DNA of 64,000 nt from Azospirillum sp051124815 (GCF_051124815.1 NZ_CP118485.1:868001-932000), one strand, 5' to 3'; shown: positions 24,784 through 34,842, counted from the stretch's first letter. The notes: generated by a model not told the origin, from the letters alone. Numbers and translations are program-made.

Positions 24784-25380
24784 ATGGTCGCGGTCCGCAA
24801 ATCCAGCTTCTCGGGCATGACCGTCGCGGAGTTCCTGGACTGGAACGGCGACGGCACCGACACGCGCTATGAACTGGTGAACGGCGAACCGCGCGCCATG
24901 GCGCCGGCGAGCATCACGCACTGCATCCTGCAGAGCACCGTCGCCCGCCTGATCGGCAACCATCTGGCCGACCGCGCCCCCGGCTGCCATGTCGTGACCG
25001 CGCCGGGCGTGCAGCCCCGCGTCCGCTCCAGCCACAACATGCGCATCCCCGATCTGGGCGTGACCTGCACCCCGGATGAACGGGGACTGCGCACGCTGCC
25101 CGATCCGGTCCTGCTGATCGAGATCCTCTCGCCCAGCAACGAGGCCGAGATCTGGGAGAATGTCTGGACCTACACCACGCTGCCGTCGGTTCGCGAGATC
25201 CTGGTGCTGTGGACGGCCGGGATCGGTGCGGAGCTTCTGCGGCGGCAGGCGGATGGCAGCTGGCCGGAGAGCCCGTTGGTGATCATGGCGGATGACGTGC
25301 TGGGTCTGGAAAGCATCGGCTATGAAGTCCCTCTGCACACGCTCTACGCCGGGACGCATCTCCTCAGGCTGCCGGACTGA
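24784..25380 (+). CDS. Uma2-family (DUF820) putative endonuclease
   Basis: 198 residues. N-terminal MTVAEFLDWNGDGTDTRYELVNGEPRAMAP is the DUF820 signature; RIPDLGVTC followed by LLIEILSPS provides the Asp and Glu of a PD-(D/E)xK nuclease-like core; PSVREILVLW completes the fold. This family is abundant in cyanobacteria and scattered in other bacteria; its role is unproven. It interrupts the usual yqeY-dnaG adjacency, suggesting a local insertion. ATG at 24784 with GAGGACGGTGGA upstream. Confidence 0.88.
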   Translation: MVAVRKSSFSGMTVAEFLDWNGDGTDTRYELVNGEPRAMAPASITHCILQSTVARLIGNHLADRAPGCHVVTAPGVQPRVRSSHNMRIPDLGVTCTPDERGLRTLPDPVLLIEILSPSNEAEIWENVWTYTTLPSVREILVLWTAGIGAELLRRQADGSWPESPLVIMADDVLGLESIGYEVPLHTLYAGTHLLRLPD

Positions 25381-25508
25381 CCTGCGCCATCTGCCCCCTT
25401 GGGGCCGGCGGCGCTGGTTCCCATACTATGCCTCTGCTATAGCCTAGCGCCCATTGCCCATCCCTTGCTCCCGCCCATCGTCCTTCGTACCCCGGTGACC
25501 GTTCGACC

Positions 25509-28361
25509 ATGGCCTTCCCGCCCCAATTCCTGGAAGAACTGCGCACCCGGCTGACCCTGTCGGAAGTGGTTTCCAAGCGGCTGCGGCTGATCCGCGCCGG
25601 CCGCGAGTACAAGGCCCCCTGTCCCTTCCACAATGAGAAGTCGCCGTCCTTCTACGTCAACGACCAGAAGGGATTCTTCCATTGCTTGGCGGCGGAAACC
25701 CCAGTGATCCTGCCGGATGGGGTACGTCCGATAGCGGAGCTTGCGGGCACAACCCAGACGGTTCTGACGCGCGGTGGGAAATGGGTTTCGGCGGACTTCA
25801 AATCCTACGGCATTCAAAAGCTCATGCGTGTCACATTGACACGCAATGGGCAGACCAAGGTGTTGCACGCTACCGCAGGTCATCGGTGGTTCGTCCGAGG
25901 CGTTATTGGCGACGTGTTGACCAGCCAGCTTCGCCGTGGCCACCGGTTGGAGGCGGTTCTGCCGGAGCCGCGGTGCGACTGGTCTCTCGATCCCAACGGT
26001 ATTACCCATGGCATCGTGTTTGGCGACGGTTCCGTCGTAAAAGGATACGGCCATGTTCATCTGCATGGTGAAAAGGACAAGGTGTTGGCCGGTTGGTTTC
26101 CGGATCGGACGCCGCAGCCAAAGCTGACCGAGCATGGCAAGCCTTATCTGCGCGTTTACGGCGGCAAGGCATTCGGACACATGAAGGCGCTGCCGGCTCT
26201 GAACGACAGCACCGATTCTTACTTGCTTGGTTTTTTGGCAGGCTACATCGCTGCCGACGGTCATGTGGCGAAGGATGGCACTGTTATGCTCCACAGTGCC
26301 AACCGGGCACATCTGGAGTGGGTCCGCACCGCCGCTCTTCGTTTGGGGATCGGTACTTATGGCATAACCGCAGCGAATCGCCGCGGGTTGGCGGCGGAAC
26401 CCTGCGACATCTTCCGCATCCATTTTGTGCCGTCCACCATGGACGCGTCGCTGTTCCTCGGCGATCAGGCGCGGGAACGGTACGAGCAAGCCCGAAAGTC
26501 CTTTGCCCGTCTGCGCTGGGTCGTGGAATCCGTCGAGGAAACCGATCGGGAGGAAGAGGTGTTCTGCGCCGAAGTTCCCGGTGAGCATGCCTTCGCGCTG
26601 GAAGACAATATCCTCACCGGCAATTGCTTCGGTTGCGGCGCCCATGGCGACATCATCGGTTTCGTCATGCGCCACGACAATCTCGGCTTCCCCGACGCGG
26701 TCGAGCATTTGGCCGGCGAGGCCGGCTTGCCGGTTCCGCGCCCGACGGAGGAGGACCGGCAGCGCTACGAGCGGCGCAAGACCCTGCATGACCTTGTCGA
26801 ACAGGCGGCGCGCTGGTTCGAGCAACAGCTGCACACGCCCGCCGGGCGGCCGGGGCTGGACTATTTCATGCGGCGCGGGCTGGACGGCGAGACCATCGCC
26901 CGCTTCCGACTGGGCTATGCCCCCGGCGATTCGAACGCGCTGCGGACATATCTGGGCAAGCAGGGCTTTTCCGACGAGGACATGGTCAATGCCGGACTGC
27001 TGAAACGGCCGGACGACGGCCGGGCGCCCTACAGCTTCTTCCGCAACCGCGTGATGTTCCCGGTCACCGACCGGCGCGGGCAGGTGGTCGCCTTCGGCGG
27101 GCGCATCCTGGAGGGCGACGGGCCGAAATACGTCAACACTGCCGACACCCCGCTCTTCCACAAGGGCACGCTGCTCTACGGCCTGTCGCGGGCGCGGCAG
27201 GCGGCGGCGGACGGTAAGCCGGTGATCGTCGCCGAAGGCTATATGGATGTGATCGCGCTGGTCCGCGCCGGCTTCGAGGGCGCCGTGGCGCCGCTGGGCA
27301 CCGCCCTGACCGAGACCCAGGTGCAGGAGCTGTGGAAGCTGATCCCGGCGGCGGAGAAGGTGCCCTTCCTGTGCTTCGACGGCGACAATGCCGGCCGGCG
27401 TGCGGCGTGGCGGGCGGTGGAGCGTATTTTGCCGCACCTCGCCCCCGGACAGTCGGCCCGCGTCGCCTTCCTGCCGGAGGGCGAGGACCCCGACAGCCTG
27501 ATCCGCGCCCAGGGGCCGAAGGCGATGGGCGCGGTGCTGGAGGCCGCCATCCCGCTGTCCGACGCCCTGTGGCGGATGGAGAGCGAAGGCCGGCCGACCG
27601 ACACGCCGGAGGCCAAGGCCGCGGTGAAAGCGGCGCTGGAGGCGCGCGTCGCCACCATCGCCGACCGCGACGTCCAGAGCTTCTACCGCACCGAGATGCG
27701 CCGCCGCGTCGACGAGGCCTTCGCCCCGGTGCGCCAGGGCTACAATCGCGGCCCCTGGGTGCCGGGGCAGGGACGGGGCCGTTTCGGCGAGGCGCCGCGC
27801 CGCCATGTGCCGGGGACGCCGGGCCGCCTGACCTCCAAGCCGGTGGGGGAAGGGCGGGGCCGCGCCTCGCGCCTCGCCTCGATGCGGGAGCGGATCCTGC
27901 TGGCGACGCTCATCAATCATCCGGACTTGTTCGGCGAACTGGCCGAGCCGCTGGGTCTGTTGCCATTCGGTGACCCGGAGCTGGAAAAACTGCGCTGGGC
28001 GGTCATTGAATGCCTGTCAGACGAGCGCAATCACGACTCGACACTTGACGCCGCTGCGCTTTGTCGCCACTTGTCATCCGCCGGCCATGAGACGATGGTC
28101 GGTGCTTTGCTAGGCGAGTCGACCTATGTCCATGCCGGCTTCGCCCGTCCGGACGCCTCTACGGAGGACGCCAGGAAGGGATGGTGGCCTGCGTGGCGGC
28201 ATCTGCATCACGAGCGGGTGCTCGACGATCTTAGGGAAGCGAAGGCGGCTCTGACCCGTGACAACAGCGAGGCCAACTTCGCGAGGGTCGTGGCTCTTCA
28301 GCAGGAGGTCATAAAGTCCGGTCTGGGTATCGCGGACGACAGTGACTTTGACGATGTCTGA
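25509..28361 (+). CDS. dnaG: DNA primase DnaG precursor containing an in-frame intein
   Basis: Replicative primase; the 950-codon frame encodes two exteins and an intein. N-extein residues 1-58 include CPFH (Cys38, His41) of the zinc ribbon. Residues 59-372 are the intein. C-extein 373-950 resumes with CFGCGAHGDIIGFVM, giving the second zinc pair (Cys373, Cys376), then the catalytic core with TOPRIM motifs EGYMD (Glu576) and DGDNAG (624-629), and the helicase-binding tail. Spliced length is 636 residues, normal for the group. No stop or frameshift occurs, so splicing is required and plausible. The last 130 codons use noticeably less GC-biased codons. rpoD follows after 198 bp. Confidence 0.97.
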   Translation: MAFPPQFLEELRTRLTLSEVVSKRLRLIRAGREYKAPCPFHNEKSPSFYVNDQKGFFHCLAAETPVILPDGVRPIAELAGTTQTVLTRGGKWVSADFKSYGIQKLMRVTLTRNGQTKVLHATAGHRWFVRGVIGDVLTSQLRRGHRLEAVLPEPRCDWSLDPNGITHGIVFGDGSVVKGYGHVHLHGEKDKVLAGWFPDRTPQPKLTEHGKPYLRVYGGKAFGHMKALPALNDSTDSYLLGFLAGYIAADGHVAKDGTVMLHSANRAHLEWVRTAALRLGIGTYGITAANRRGLAAEPCDIFRIHFVPSTMDASLFLGDQARERYEQARKSFARLRWVVESVEETDREEEVFCAEVPGEHAFALEDNILTGNCFGCGAHGDIIGFVMRHDNLGFPDAVEHLAGEAGLPVPRPTEEDRQRYERRKTLHDLVEQAARWFEQQLHTPAGRPGLDYFMRRGLDGETIARFRLGYAPGDSNALRTYLGKQGFSDEDMVNAGLLKRPDDGRAPYSFFRNRVMFPVTDRRGQVVAFGGRILEGDGPKYVNTADTPLFHKGTLLYGLSRARQAAADGKPVIVAEGYMDVIALVRAGFEGAVAPLGTALTETQVQELWKLIPAAEKVPFLCFDGDNAGRRAAWRAVERILPHLAPGQSARVAFLPEGEDPDSLIRAQGPKAMGAVLEAAIPLSDALWRMESEGRPTDTPEAKAAVKAALEARVATIADRDVQSFYRTEMRRRVDEAFAPVRQGYNRGPWVPGQGRGRFGEAPRRHVPGTPGRLTSKPVGEGRGRASRLASMRERILLATLINHPDLFGELAEPLGLLPFGDPELEKLRWAVIECLSDERNHDSTLDAAALCRHLSSAGHETMVGALLGESTYVHAGFARPDASTEDARKGWWPAWRHLHHERVLDDLREAKAALTRDNSEANFARVVALQQEVIKSGLGIADDSDFDDV
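25683..26624 (+). mobile_element. Intein with LAGLIDADG homing endonuclease inside dnaG
   Basis: 314 codons. Block A: Cys1-LAAETPVILPDGVRPIAEL. Block B: ATAGHRWFVRG with the T-x-x-H catalytic pair (precursor Thr122, His125). Endonuclease motifs: THGIVFGDGSV (about 167-176) and LLGFLAGYIAADGHV (239-253), each keeping its acidic residue (Asp173, Asp250). Block F/G: VFCAEVPGEHAFALEDNILTGN, ending in Asn372 followed by Cys373 of the host protein. The penultimate residue is Gly rather than the usual His. Codons are much less G/C-ended than in the surrounding dnaG (for example ttg, aaa, caa, att), consistent with horizontal gain by homing. A class 1 splicing mechanism (Cys1, Asn, Cys+1) is expected. 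Confidence 0.96.
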
Positions 28362-28559
28362 CGGTTGATGACTCATATCATCGGCAATCGGGCAACGGTT
28401 GATGGGACGCAGGGCAACAGGACGGGGCCGCATGACAGTTTCTGTGATGGCGGGTTCTGGGTAGATACATGGTTGGGGGTGGGGCGGACGGGCCGGGCAA
28501 CCGGGACCGGGCGCTCCTTTCGTCTTTATTCAATGGGGTAATGCGGGGGCACCGATCGC

Positions 28560-30563
<2,004 letters not shown>

Positions 30564-30590
30564 TTGGAAGCGTTCCGGTATGAGACGAAG

Positions 30591-30614
30591 CGGGGGCCGT
30601 TTGGCCCCCGTTTT
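30591..30614 (+). terminator. Rho-independent terminator after rpoD
   Basis: Perfect 8-bp stem CGGGGGCC (30591-30598) / GGCCCCCG (30603-30610), loop GTTT, then TTTTCGTTTT, 28 bp after the rpoD stop. Confidence 0.92.
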
Positions 30615-30695
30615 CGTTTTCGGACTTCCGCGTCGGAACGATGAACGAGGGGTTGCATTTCCCCGAAGCTTTGTCGCAAAGTGCGCCCCGCGGTA

Positions 30696-30771
30696 GGGCC
30701 TGTAGTTCAGCGGTTAGAACGCGCCGCTCATAACGGTGTTGTCGTCGGTTCGAATCCGGCCGGGCCCACCA
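30696..30771 (+). tRNA. tRNA with CAU anticodon, probably tRNA-Ile2 (lysidine type), possibly elongator tRNA-Met
   Basis: 76-nt cloverleaf including CCA: acceptor GGGCCTG / CGGGCCC, D-arm TTCAGCGGTTAGAA, anticodon loop CTCATAA with CAT at 30729-30731, T-arm CGGTTCGAATCCG. The short D-loop (AGCGGTTAGA, without the extra T of elongator tRNA-Met) and GC-rich acceptor resemble the TilS-modified isoleucine tRNA. It lacks initiator hallmarks (three G-C pairs under the anticodon loop). Assignment between Ile2 and Met is not certain. Confidence 0.93.
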
Positions 30772-30900
30772 CGCTTTCCAGAGGTTTCCGACAGGCTGTC
30801 GGCCCCTCGTCCCCGTCGCGGATCGCGTCGGATAAGACACCCCATCTCCTTGGACTTGATCTGGCAGCCTTCCGGTTGGCCTGCGGCGGTTCGCCCCGGT

Positions 30901-30925
30901 GCGTCGGTGACAATCTCACCGACGC
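30901..30925. promoter_or_regulatory. Perfect 10-bp inverted repeat upstream of the ABC exporter genes
   Basis: GCGTCGGTGA (30901-30910), CAATC, TCACCGACGC (30916-30925), 59 bp before the membrane-fusion gene. No T-run follows, so an operator for an unlinked regulator, or an RNA hairpin in the leader, is more likely than a terminator. Confidence 0.5.
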
Positions 30926-30983
30926 GGGCGCGTGGCGGGGTGTATCGTTTGCACAACGGGGAACGGGCGAAGGGAATCCGGAC

Positions 30984-32138
30984 ATGCGTCGGCTGCGGCT
31001 CGGGCTCGCGCTGCTCCTGATTCTCGGCCTCCTGGCCGGCGGGGCCTGGGCGTTGTGGCTGCGTCCGCTGGCGGTGCCGGTCGCGGCGGCGGAGGGCGAG
31101 GTGCCCTTGGAGGTCTACGGCATCGGCACAGTGGAGGCGCGGGTGCGCTCCGCCGTCGGGCTGGAGGTCGCCGGCACGCTCACGGAGCTGTTCGCCGACC
31201 ACGGCGACCGCGTGCCGCAGGGCGCTGTGCTCGCCCGCCTTGACACCAGCCAGCAGGACGCCCGCGTCGCCGAGGCCAAGGCCGCCGTCGGGCAGGCGCG
31301 CGCCGCGCGCGCCAGGGCGGAGGCCACCATCCTCAAGGCGCATTCACTGCTCGACAAGCGCCGGCAGGCCGCCGGACGACGGCAGCAACTGCTGGTCAAG
31401 GGCAGCGTGTCGGTGGAGGTGGCGCAGGACAGCGCCGCCGACCTGCGCGTCGCCGAAGCGGAACTGACGGTGGCGCAGTCGGATCTCGCGGTGGCCGAAG
31501 CCGCCATTGCCGATTCCGAGGCGCGGCAGCGTTACGAATCCGCGCGGCTCGACCGCTACACGCTGACCGCCCCGTTCGACGCGTTGGTGATCGCCCGCCA
31601 CAAGGAATTGGGTGCCGCCGTCAATCCGGGCGAGCCGCTGTTCACCCTGATCGCCCCGGACAGCGTCTGGGCGCTGGTCCACATCGATGAGGCCTCGGCC
31701 GGCGACCTCGTGGAAGGGCAGGTGGCGACGGTGCGGCTGCGTTCGCTTCCCGGCGGGACCTTTCGGGCGCGCGTGACGCGCATCGAGCTGGAAAGCGACC
31801 GTGTCACCGAGGAGCGGAAAGTCTATCTGAAATGCGAGGTCTGCCCGCCGCGCGTCTACCTTGCCGAGCAGGTCGAGGCGACCATCGCGGTGGGCCGCCT
31901 GCCGCGCGCCGTGCTTGTGCCGCAGGTGGCGGTCGACCGCTTCGACGGACGGAGCGGCACGGTGTGGACCGTCGAGGACGGCCGCCTTGCCCGCCGCGCG
32001 CTGAGTTTCGGCCGGCGCACGCTGGACGGCCGGCTGGAGGTGACCGGCGGCCTCCCCGATGGCGCGCGGCCGGTGGTCGCCGCGGTGCCCGGCCTGCGCG
32101 AGGGCCGGCGCGCCGATCCGCTGGGGACGCCGCCATGA
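30984..32138 (+). CDS. HlyD-family membrane-fusion (periplasmic adaptor) protein of an ABC exporter
   Basis: 384 residues. One N-terminal transmembrane/signal helix (LRLGLALLLILGLLAGGAWALWL), a split biotinyl-lipoyl domain (VEARVRSAVGLEVAGTLTELFADHGDRVPQGAVLARLD ... LTAPFDALVIARHKELGAAVNPGEPLFTLI), an alpha-helical hairpin rich in Ala/Glu/Arg between them, and beta-barrel plus membrane-proximal domains. ATG at 30984. Overlaps the permease gene by four bases; with permease and ATPase it forms a DevBCA/MacAB-like export unit. No outer-membrane channel gene is adjacent. Confidence 0.9.
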   Translation: MRRLRLGLALLLILGLLAGGAWALWLRPLAVPVAAAEGEVPLEVYGIGTVEARVRSAVGLEVAGTLTELFADHGDRVPQGAVLARLDTSQQDARVAEAKAAVGQARAARARAEATILKAHSLLDKRRQAAGRRQQLLVKGSVSVEVAQDSAADLRVAEAELTVAQSDLAVAEAAIADSEARQRYESARLDRYTLTAPFDALVIARHKELGAAVNPGEPLFTLIAPDSVWALVHIDEASAGDLVEGQVATVRLRSLPGGTFRARVTRIELESDRVTEERKVYLKCEVCPPRVYLAEQVEATIAVGRLPRAVLVPQVAVDRFDGRSGTVWTVEDGRLARRALSFGRRTLDGRLEVTGGLPDGARPVVAAVPGLREGRRADPLGTPP

Positions 32139-33268
32139 ACCTCGCGTTGCGCGATGTCCGCCACAACCTCGGCCGCTTCCTGCTGACCTGCCTGGGGCTG
32201 AGCCTGTTGCTGGGCGTCGTTCTGTCGATGATCGGCATCTACCGTGGGCTGGTGGACGAGGCGCTGATCCTGGTGCGCGCGCCCGGCGCCGAGCTGTGGA
32301 TCGTCGAATCCGGCACCCGCGGCCCGTTTGCCGAGGCCTCGCGCATTCCCGGCGACACGCGCGACGCGGTGGCGCGGTTGGCCGGGGTGGCGGCGGCGGG
32401 GTCGCTCACCTTCCAGTCGGTGGAAACCGCGCACCGCGGGCGGACGTTGCGCCTGTACGTGGTCGGCTACGAGCCTGGCCGGCCCGGCGAGCCGAAGCGC
32501 CTCGCCGCCGGGCGGCCGATCACCCGCAGCCACTACGAGATGCTCGCCGACCGCCGCGCCGGTCTGGAGATCGGCGAGCGGGTGCGGCTGGGGCGGGATT
32601 CCTACGAGGTGGTGGGGCTGACCGAGGGAATCGTCGCTTCGGGCGGCGATCCGGTGGTCCATCTGACGCTGAAGGACAGCCAGCGCCTGCAGTTCGAGCT
32701 GGACCCGCCCGCCGCCCGGCGCGAATTGGCGCGCGGCGCCCGCCCGGCCGGTCTCGACACCGTGAACGCGGTGGTGGCGCGGATGCTGCCCGGCATGCCG
32801 GCGGCCGGCGTCGCGGCGGAGGCGGCGCGCTGGAAGCATCTCGGGGCGCTGACGCAGGAGGACCAGGAAGGGCTGTTGCTGAAATCGGTGGTCGAGAAGG
32901 CGCGCCGGCAGATCGGTCTGTTCACGGCGATCCTGCTGGCGGTATCGGCCGTGGTGATCGCGCTGATCCTCTACACGCTGACCATGGACAAGGTGAAGGC
33001 CATTGCCACGCTCAAGCTGATCGGCGCACCGGACCGCACCATCGTCGCTCTGATCGTGCAACAGGCGCTGGCCATGGGGATCATTGGCTGGAGTACCGGC
33101 ACGCTGCTCATTCTGGTCGCCAAGGATCACTTTCCGCGCCGCCTGCTGCTGCTGCCGGAGGACGCGCTGATGCTGGGCGCGGCGGTGCTGGTCCTGTGCG
33201 TGGCGGCGAGCGGACTTGGCGTGCGCCTGGCGCTCAAGGTCGATCCGGCCACGGCGCTGGGAGGGTAG
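32135..33268 (+). CDS. ABC exporter permease (FtsX/MacB-type)
   Basis: 377 residues: one N-terminal helix (FLLTCLGLSLLLGVVLSMIGIYRGLV), a large periplasmic domain (about 45-250), and three C-terminal helices (GLFTAILLAVSAVVIALILYTL; VALIVQQALAMGIIGWSTGTLLILV; ALMLGAAVLVLCVAASGLGVRLAL). The KVKAIATLKLIGAPDRTIVALIV coupling segment is typical of this superfamily, and of DevC-like permeases. Translationally coupled to the adaptor (ATGA overlap) and four bases before the ATPase gene. Confidence 0.9.
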   Translation: MNLALRDVRHNLGRFLLTCLGLSLLLGVVLSMIGIYRGLVDEALILVRAPGAELWIVESGTRGPFAEASRIPGDTRDAVARLAGVAAAGSLTFQSVETAHRGRTLRLYVVGYEPGRPGEPKRLAAGRPITRSHYEMLADRRAGLEIGERVRLGRDSYEVVGLTEGIVASGGDPVVHLTLKDSQRLQFELDPPAARRELARGARPAGLDTVNAVVARMLPGMPAAGVAAEAARWKHLGALTQEDQEGLLLKSVVEKARRQIGLFTAILLAVSAVVIALILYTLTMDKVKAIATLKLIGAPDRTIVALIVQQALAMGIIGWSTGTLLILVAKDHFPRRLLLLPEDALMLGAAVLVLCVAASGLGVRLALKVDPATALGG

Positions 33269-33272
33269 GGCG

Positions 33273-33962
33273 ATGGCGCCGCCGCTCGTCGAGCTTCGGG
33301 GAATCGCCAGGACCTATGGCCGCGGCGAGACCGCGGTGCATGCGCTGAAGGACACCGACCTGCGGGTCTATCCGGGGCAGGTGGTCGGGCTGCTCGGCCC
33401 CAGCGGATCGGGCAAGACGACCCTGCTGAACCTGATCGGCTGCATCGTCGAGCCGACGCGGGGCCGCCTGGACCTCGATTGCGAGACGGTCTACGACGGC
33501 CGCTGGCTTCGATCCGACCTGCGCCGGCTGCGGCTGGAGAAGATCGGTTTCATCTTCCAGTTCCACAACCTGCTGCCGTTCCTCACCGCCGAGGAGAATG
33601 TCGCGGTGGCGCTCGACCTTGCCGGGGTTCCCGGCGTCGAGGCGCGGCGCCGCGCGCGGGCGTTGCTGGACTATCTGGAGGTGGGACACCGCGGCGCGAC
33701 GCTGCCGTCGCGCCTGTCGGGTGGGGAGGCGCAGCGCGTCGCCATCGCCCGCGCGCTCGCCAATCGACCACGCATCATTCTGGCCGACGAGCCGACGGCG
33801 GCCCTCGACTCCGGGCGCGCCGCCATGGTGATGGACCTGCTGCGCCGGCTCGCCATCGAACAGCAGGCCGCGATCCTGGTCGTCACGCACGACGAGACGA
33901 TCTTCGGCCGTTTCGACTGCACGGTGACGTTGCGCGACGGGCAGGTCGTCTCCAGCGGGTGA
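33273..33962 (+). CDS. ABC exporter ATP-binding protein (MacB/DevA-like)
   Basis: 229 residues with Walker A GPSGSGKTT, Q-loop FIFQFHNLLPFLTAEENV, signature SGGEAQRVAIARALA, Walker B ILADEPTAALD and H-loop VTHDE. ATG at 33273. Last gene of the three-gene exporter. Such systems move substrates from the periplasm or inner-membrane outer leaflet (lipids, glycolipids, peptides) through an outer-membrane channel; the substrate here is unknown. Confidence 0.93.
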   Translation: MAPPLVELRGIARTYGRGETAVHALKDTDLRVYPGQVVGLLGPSGSGKTTLLNLIGCIVEPTRGRLDLDCETVYDGRWLRSDLRRLRLEKIGFIFQFHNLLPFLTAEENVAVALDLAGVPGVEARRRARALLDYLEVGHRGATLPSRLSGGEAQRVAIARALANRPRIILADEPTAALDSGRAAMVMDLLRRLAIEQQAAILVVTHDETIFGRFDCTVTLRDGQVVSSG

Positions 33963-34332
33963 AGGAATACGGCACGGTCCACATCCGCATGATTGCCGCC
34001 GTTGCCGAAGGCCGAAGACCCTCCACTTTTCCAGGGCAACTCCCGGGTGGGCATATCCCATCCGATCATCGACCCAGCCGCCCCTGAAGCCTTTTCGGCA
34101 CAAGCGTGGCCGTACCGCACAAATTTTGCTGCAAGCCTGACAAAGTCTGGAATAAAGGATGCGCGGCGCGCGTTCGCACCCATATGCATCGGGTCCCCAT
34201 TTCGGCCGCAGGGTCGAGTGAGCCGGCCCGGCCCTGGAGTTGCGGCGCCCTCGTCGTCCCGTCCGGCCTCTCGCTGGAAGGGGGAGTCCATGGCGTGAGC
34301 CTTGGCGTTACCGGTAAGGAACGGGTGCGCGG
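33963..34332. other. Intergenic region before the ECF sigma gene
   Basis: 370 bp without a supported gene. Contains the candidate ECF promoter at 34149-34174 and, at its end, the AAGGAACGG ribosome-binding site of the sigma factor. The first 150 bp show nothing recognised. Confidence 0.6.
34149..34174 (+). promoter_or_regulatory. Candidate ECF-sigma promoter
   Basis: GGAAT (34149-34153), 17-bp spacer, CGTT (34171-34174). This is one base from the GGAAC-N16/17-CGTT pattern used by many alphaproteobacterial ECF sigma factors. It lies about 160 bp upstream of an ECF sigma gene, as expected for autoregulation. A pattern this short can occur by chance. Confidence 0.4.
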
Positions 34333-34842
34333 TTGAGCAAATTCGGGGTCGATCTGGAAGTCCACATCGCGTCCTTGCGGCGCTACGCGCGTGCGTTGCT
34401 GCGCAACGGTGCGGATGCGGAGGATCTGGTGCAGGAGGCGCTGACGCGCGCGGTGGCGCGCGCCGACAGCTTCCAGGCGGGGACGAACCTGCGGGCATGG
34501 CTTTTCACCATCCTGCACAACGTTCACGTCAATCAGGTCCGTTCCAAGGCCGCCCGGCCGCAGGAGGTCGACGTCGCCGACGTCGAATCGAAGCTGGTCA
34601 GCCCGGCCCGGCAGGAAGAGCGTGTCGAACTGCGCGAGATGATGCGCGCGGTCGACGAGTTGCCGGAGGAACAGCGCAAGGTGCTGCTTCTGGTGGCGCT
34701 GGAGGGCCTGAAATATGACGAGGTCGCCGACATGCTCGGCGTACCGATCGGGACCGTCATGTCGCGCCTGTCACGGGCGCGCGAGGCGGTGCGGGCGAAA
34801 CTGGCGAACGAGGGTGGCGTCACCCTCCGGCGGGTGAAGTGA
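34333..34842 (+). CDS. ECF-family RNA polymerase sigma factor
   Basis: 169 residues from TTG at 34333 with AAGGA upstream. Region 2: VHIASLRRYARALLRNGADAEDLVQEALTRAVARADSFQAGTNLRAWLFTILHNVHVNQVRSK. Region 4: VDELPEEQRKVLLLVALEGLKYDEVADMLGVPIGTVMSRLSRAREAVRAKL. No region 3 or 1.1, as expected for ECF. The stop overlaps the start of the downstream anti-sigma gene (TGATG), so the two are made together. Confidence 0.93.
   Translation: MSKFGVDLEVHIASLRRYARALLRNGADAEDLVQEALTRAVARADSFQAGTNLRAWLFTILHNVHVNQVRSKAARPQEVDVADVESKLVSPARQEERVELREMMRAVDELPEEQRKVLLLVALEGLKYDEVADMLGVPIGTVMSRLSRAREAVRAKLANEGGVTLRRVK

Noticed and set aside
25509..28361. Alternative that dnaG is a fused or frameshifted gene with a transposon remnant
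   Set aside because: The insertion begins and ends precisely at Cys and Asn/Cys, keeps frame throughout, and has ordered intein blocks, which a random insertion would not.
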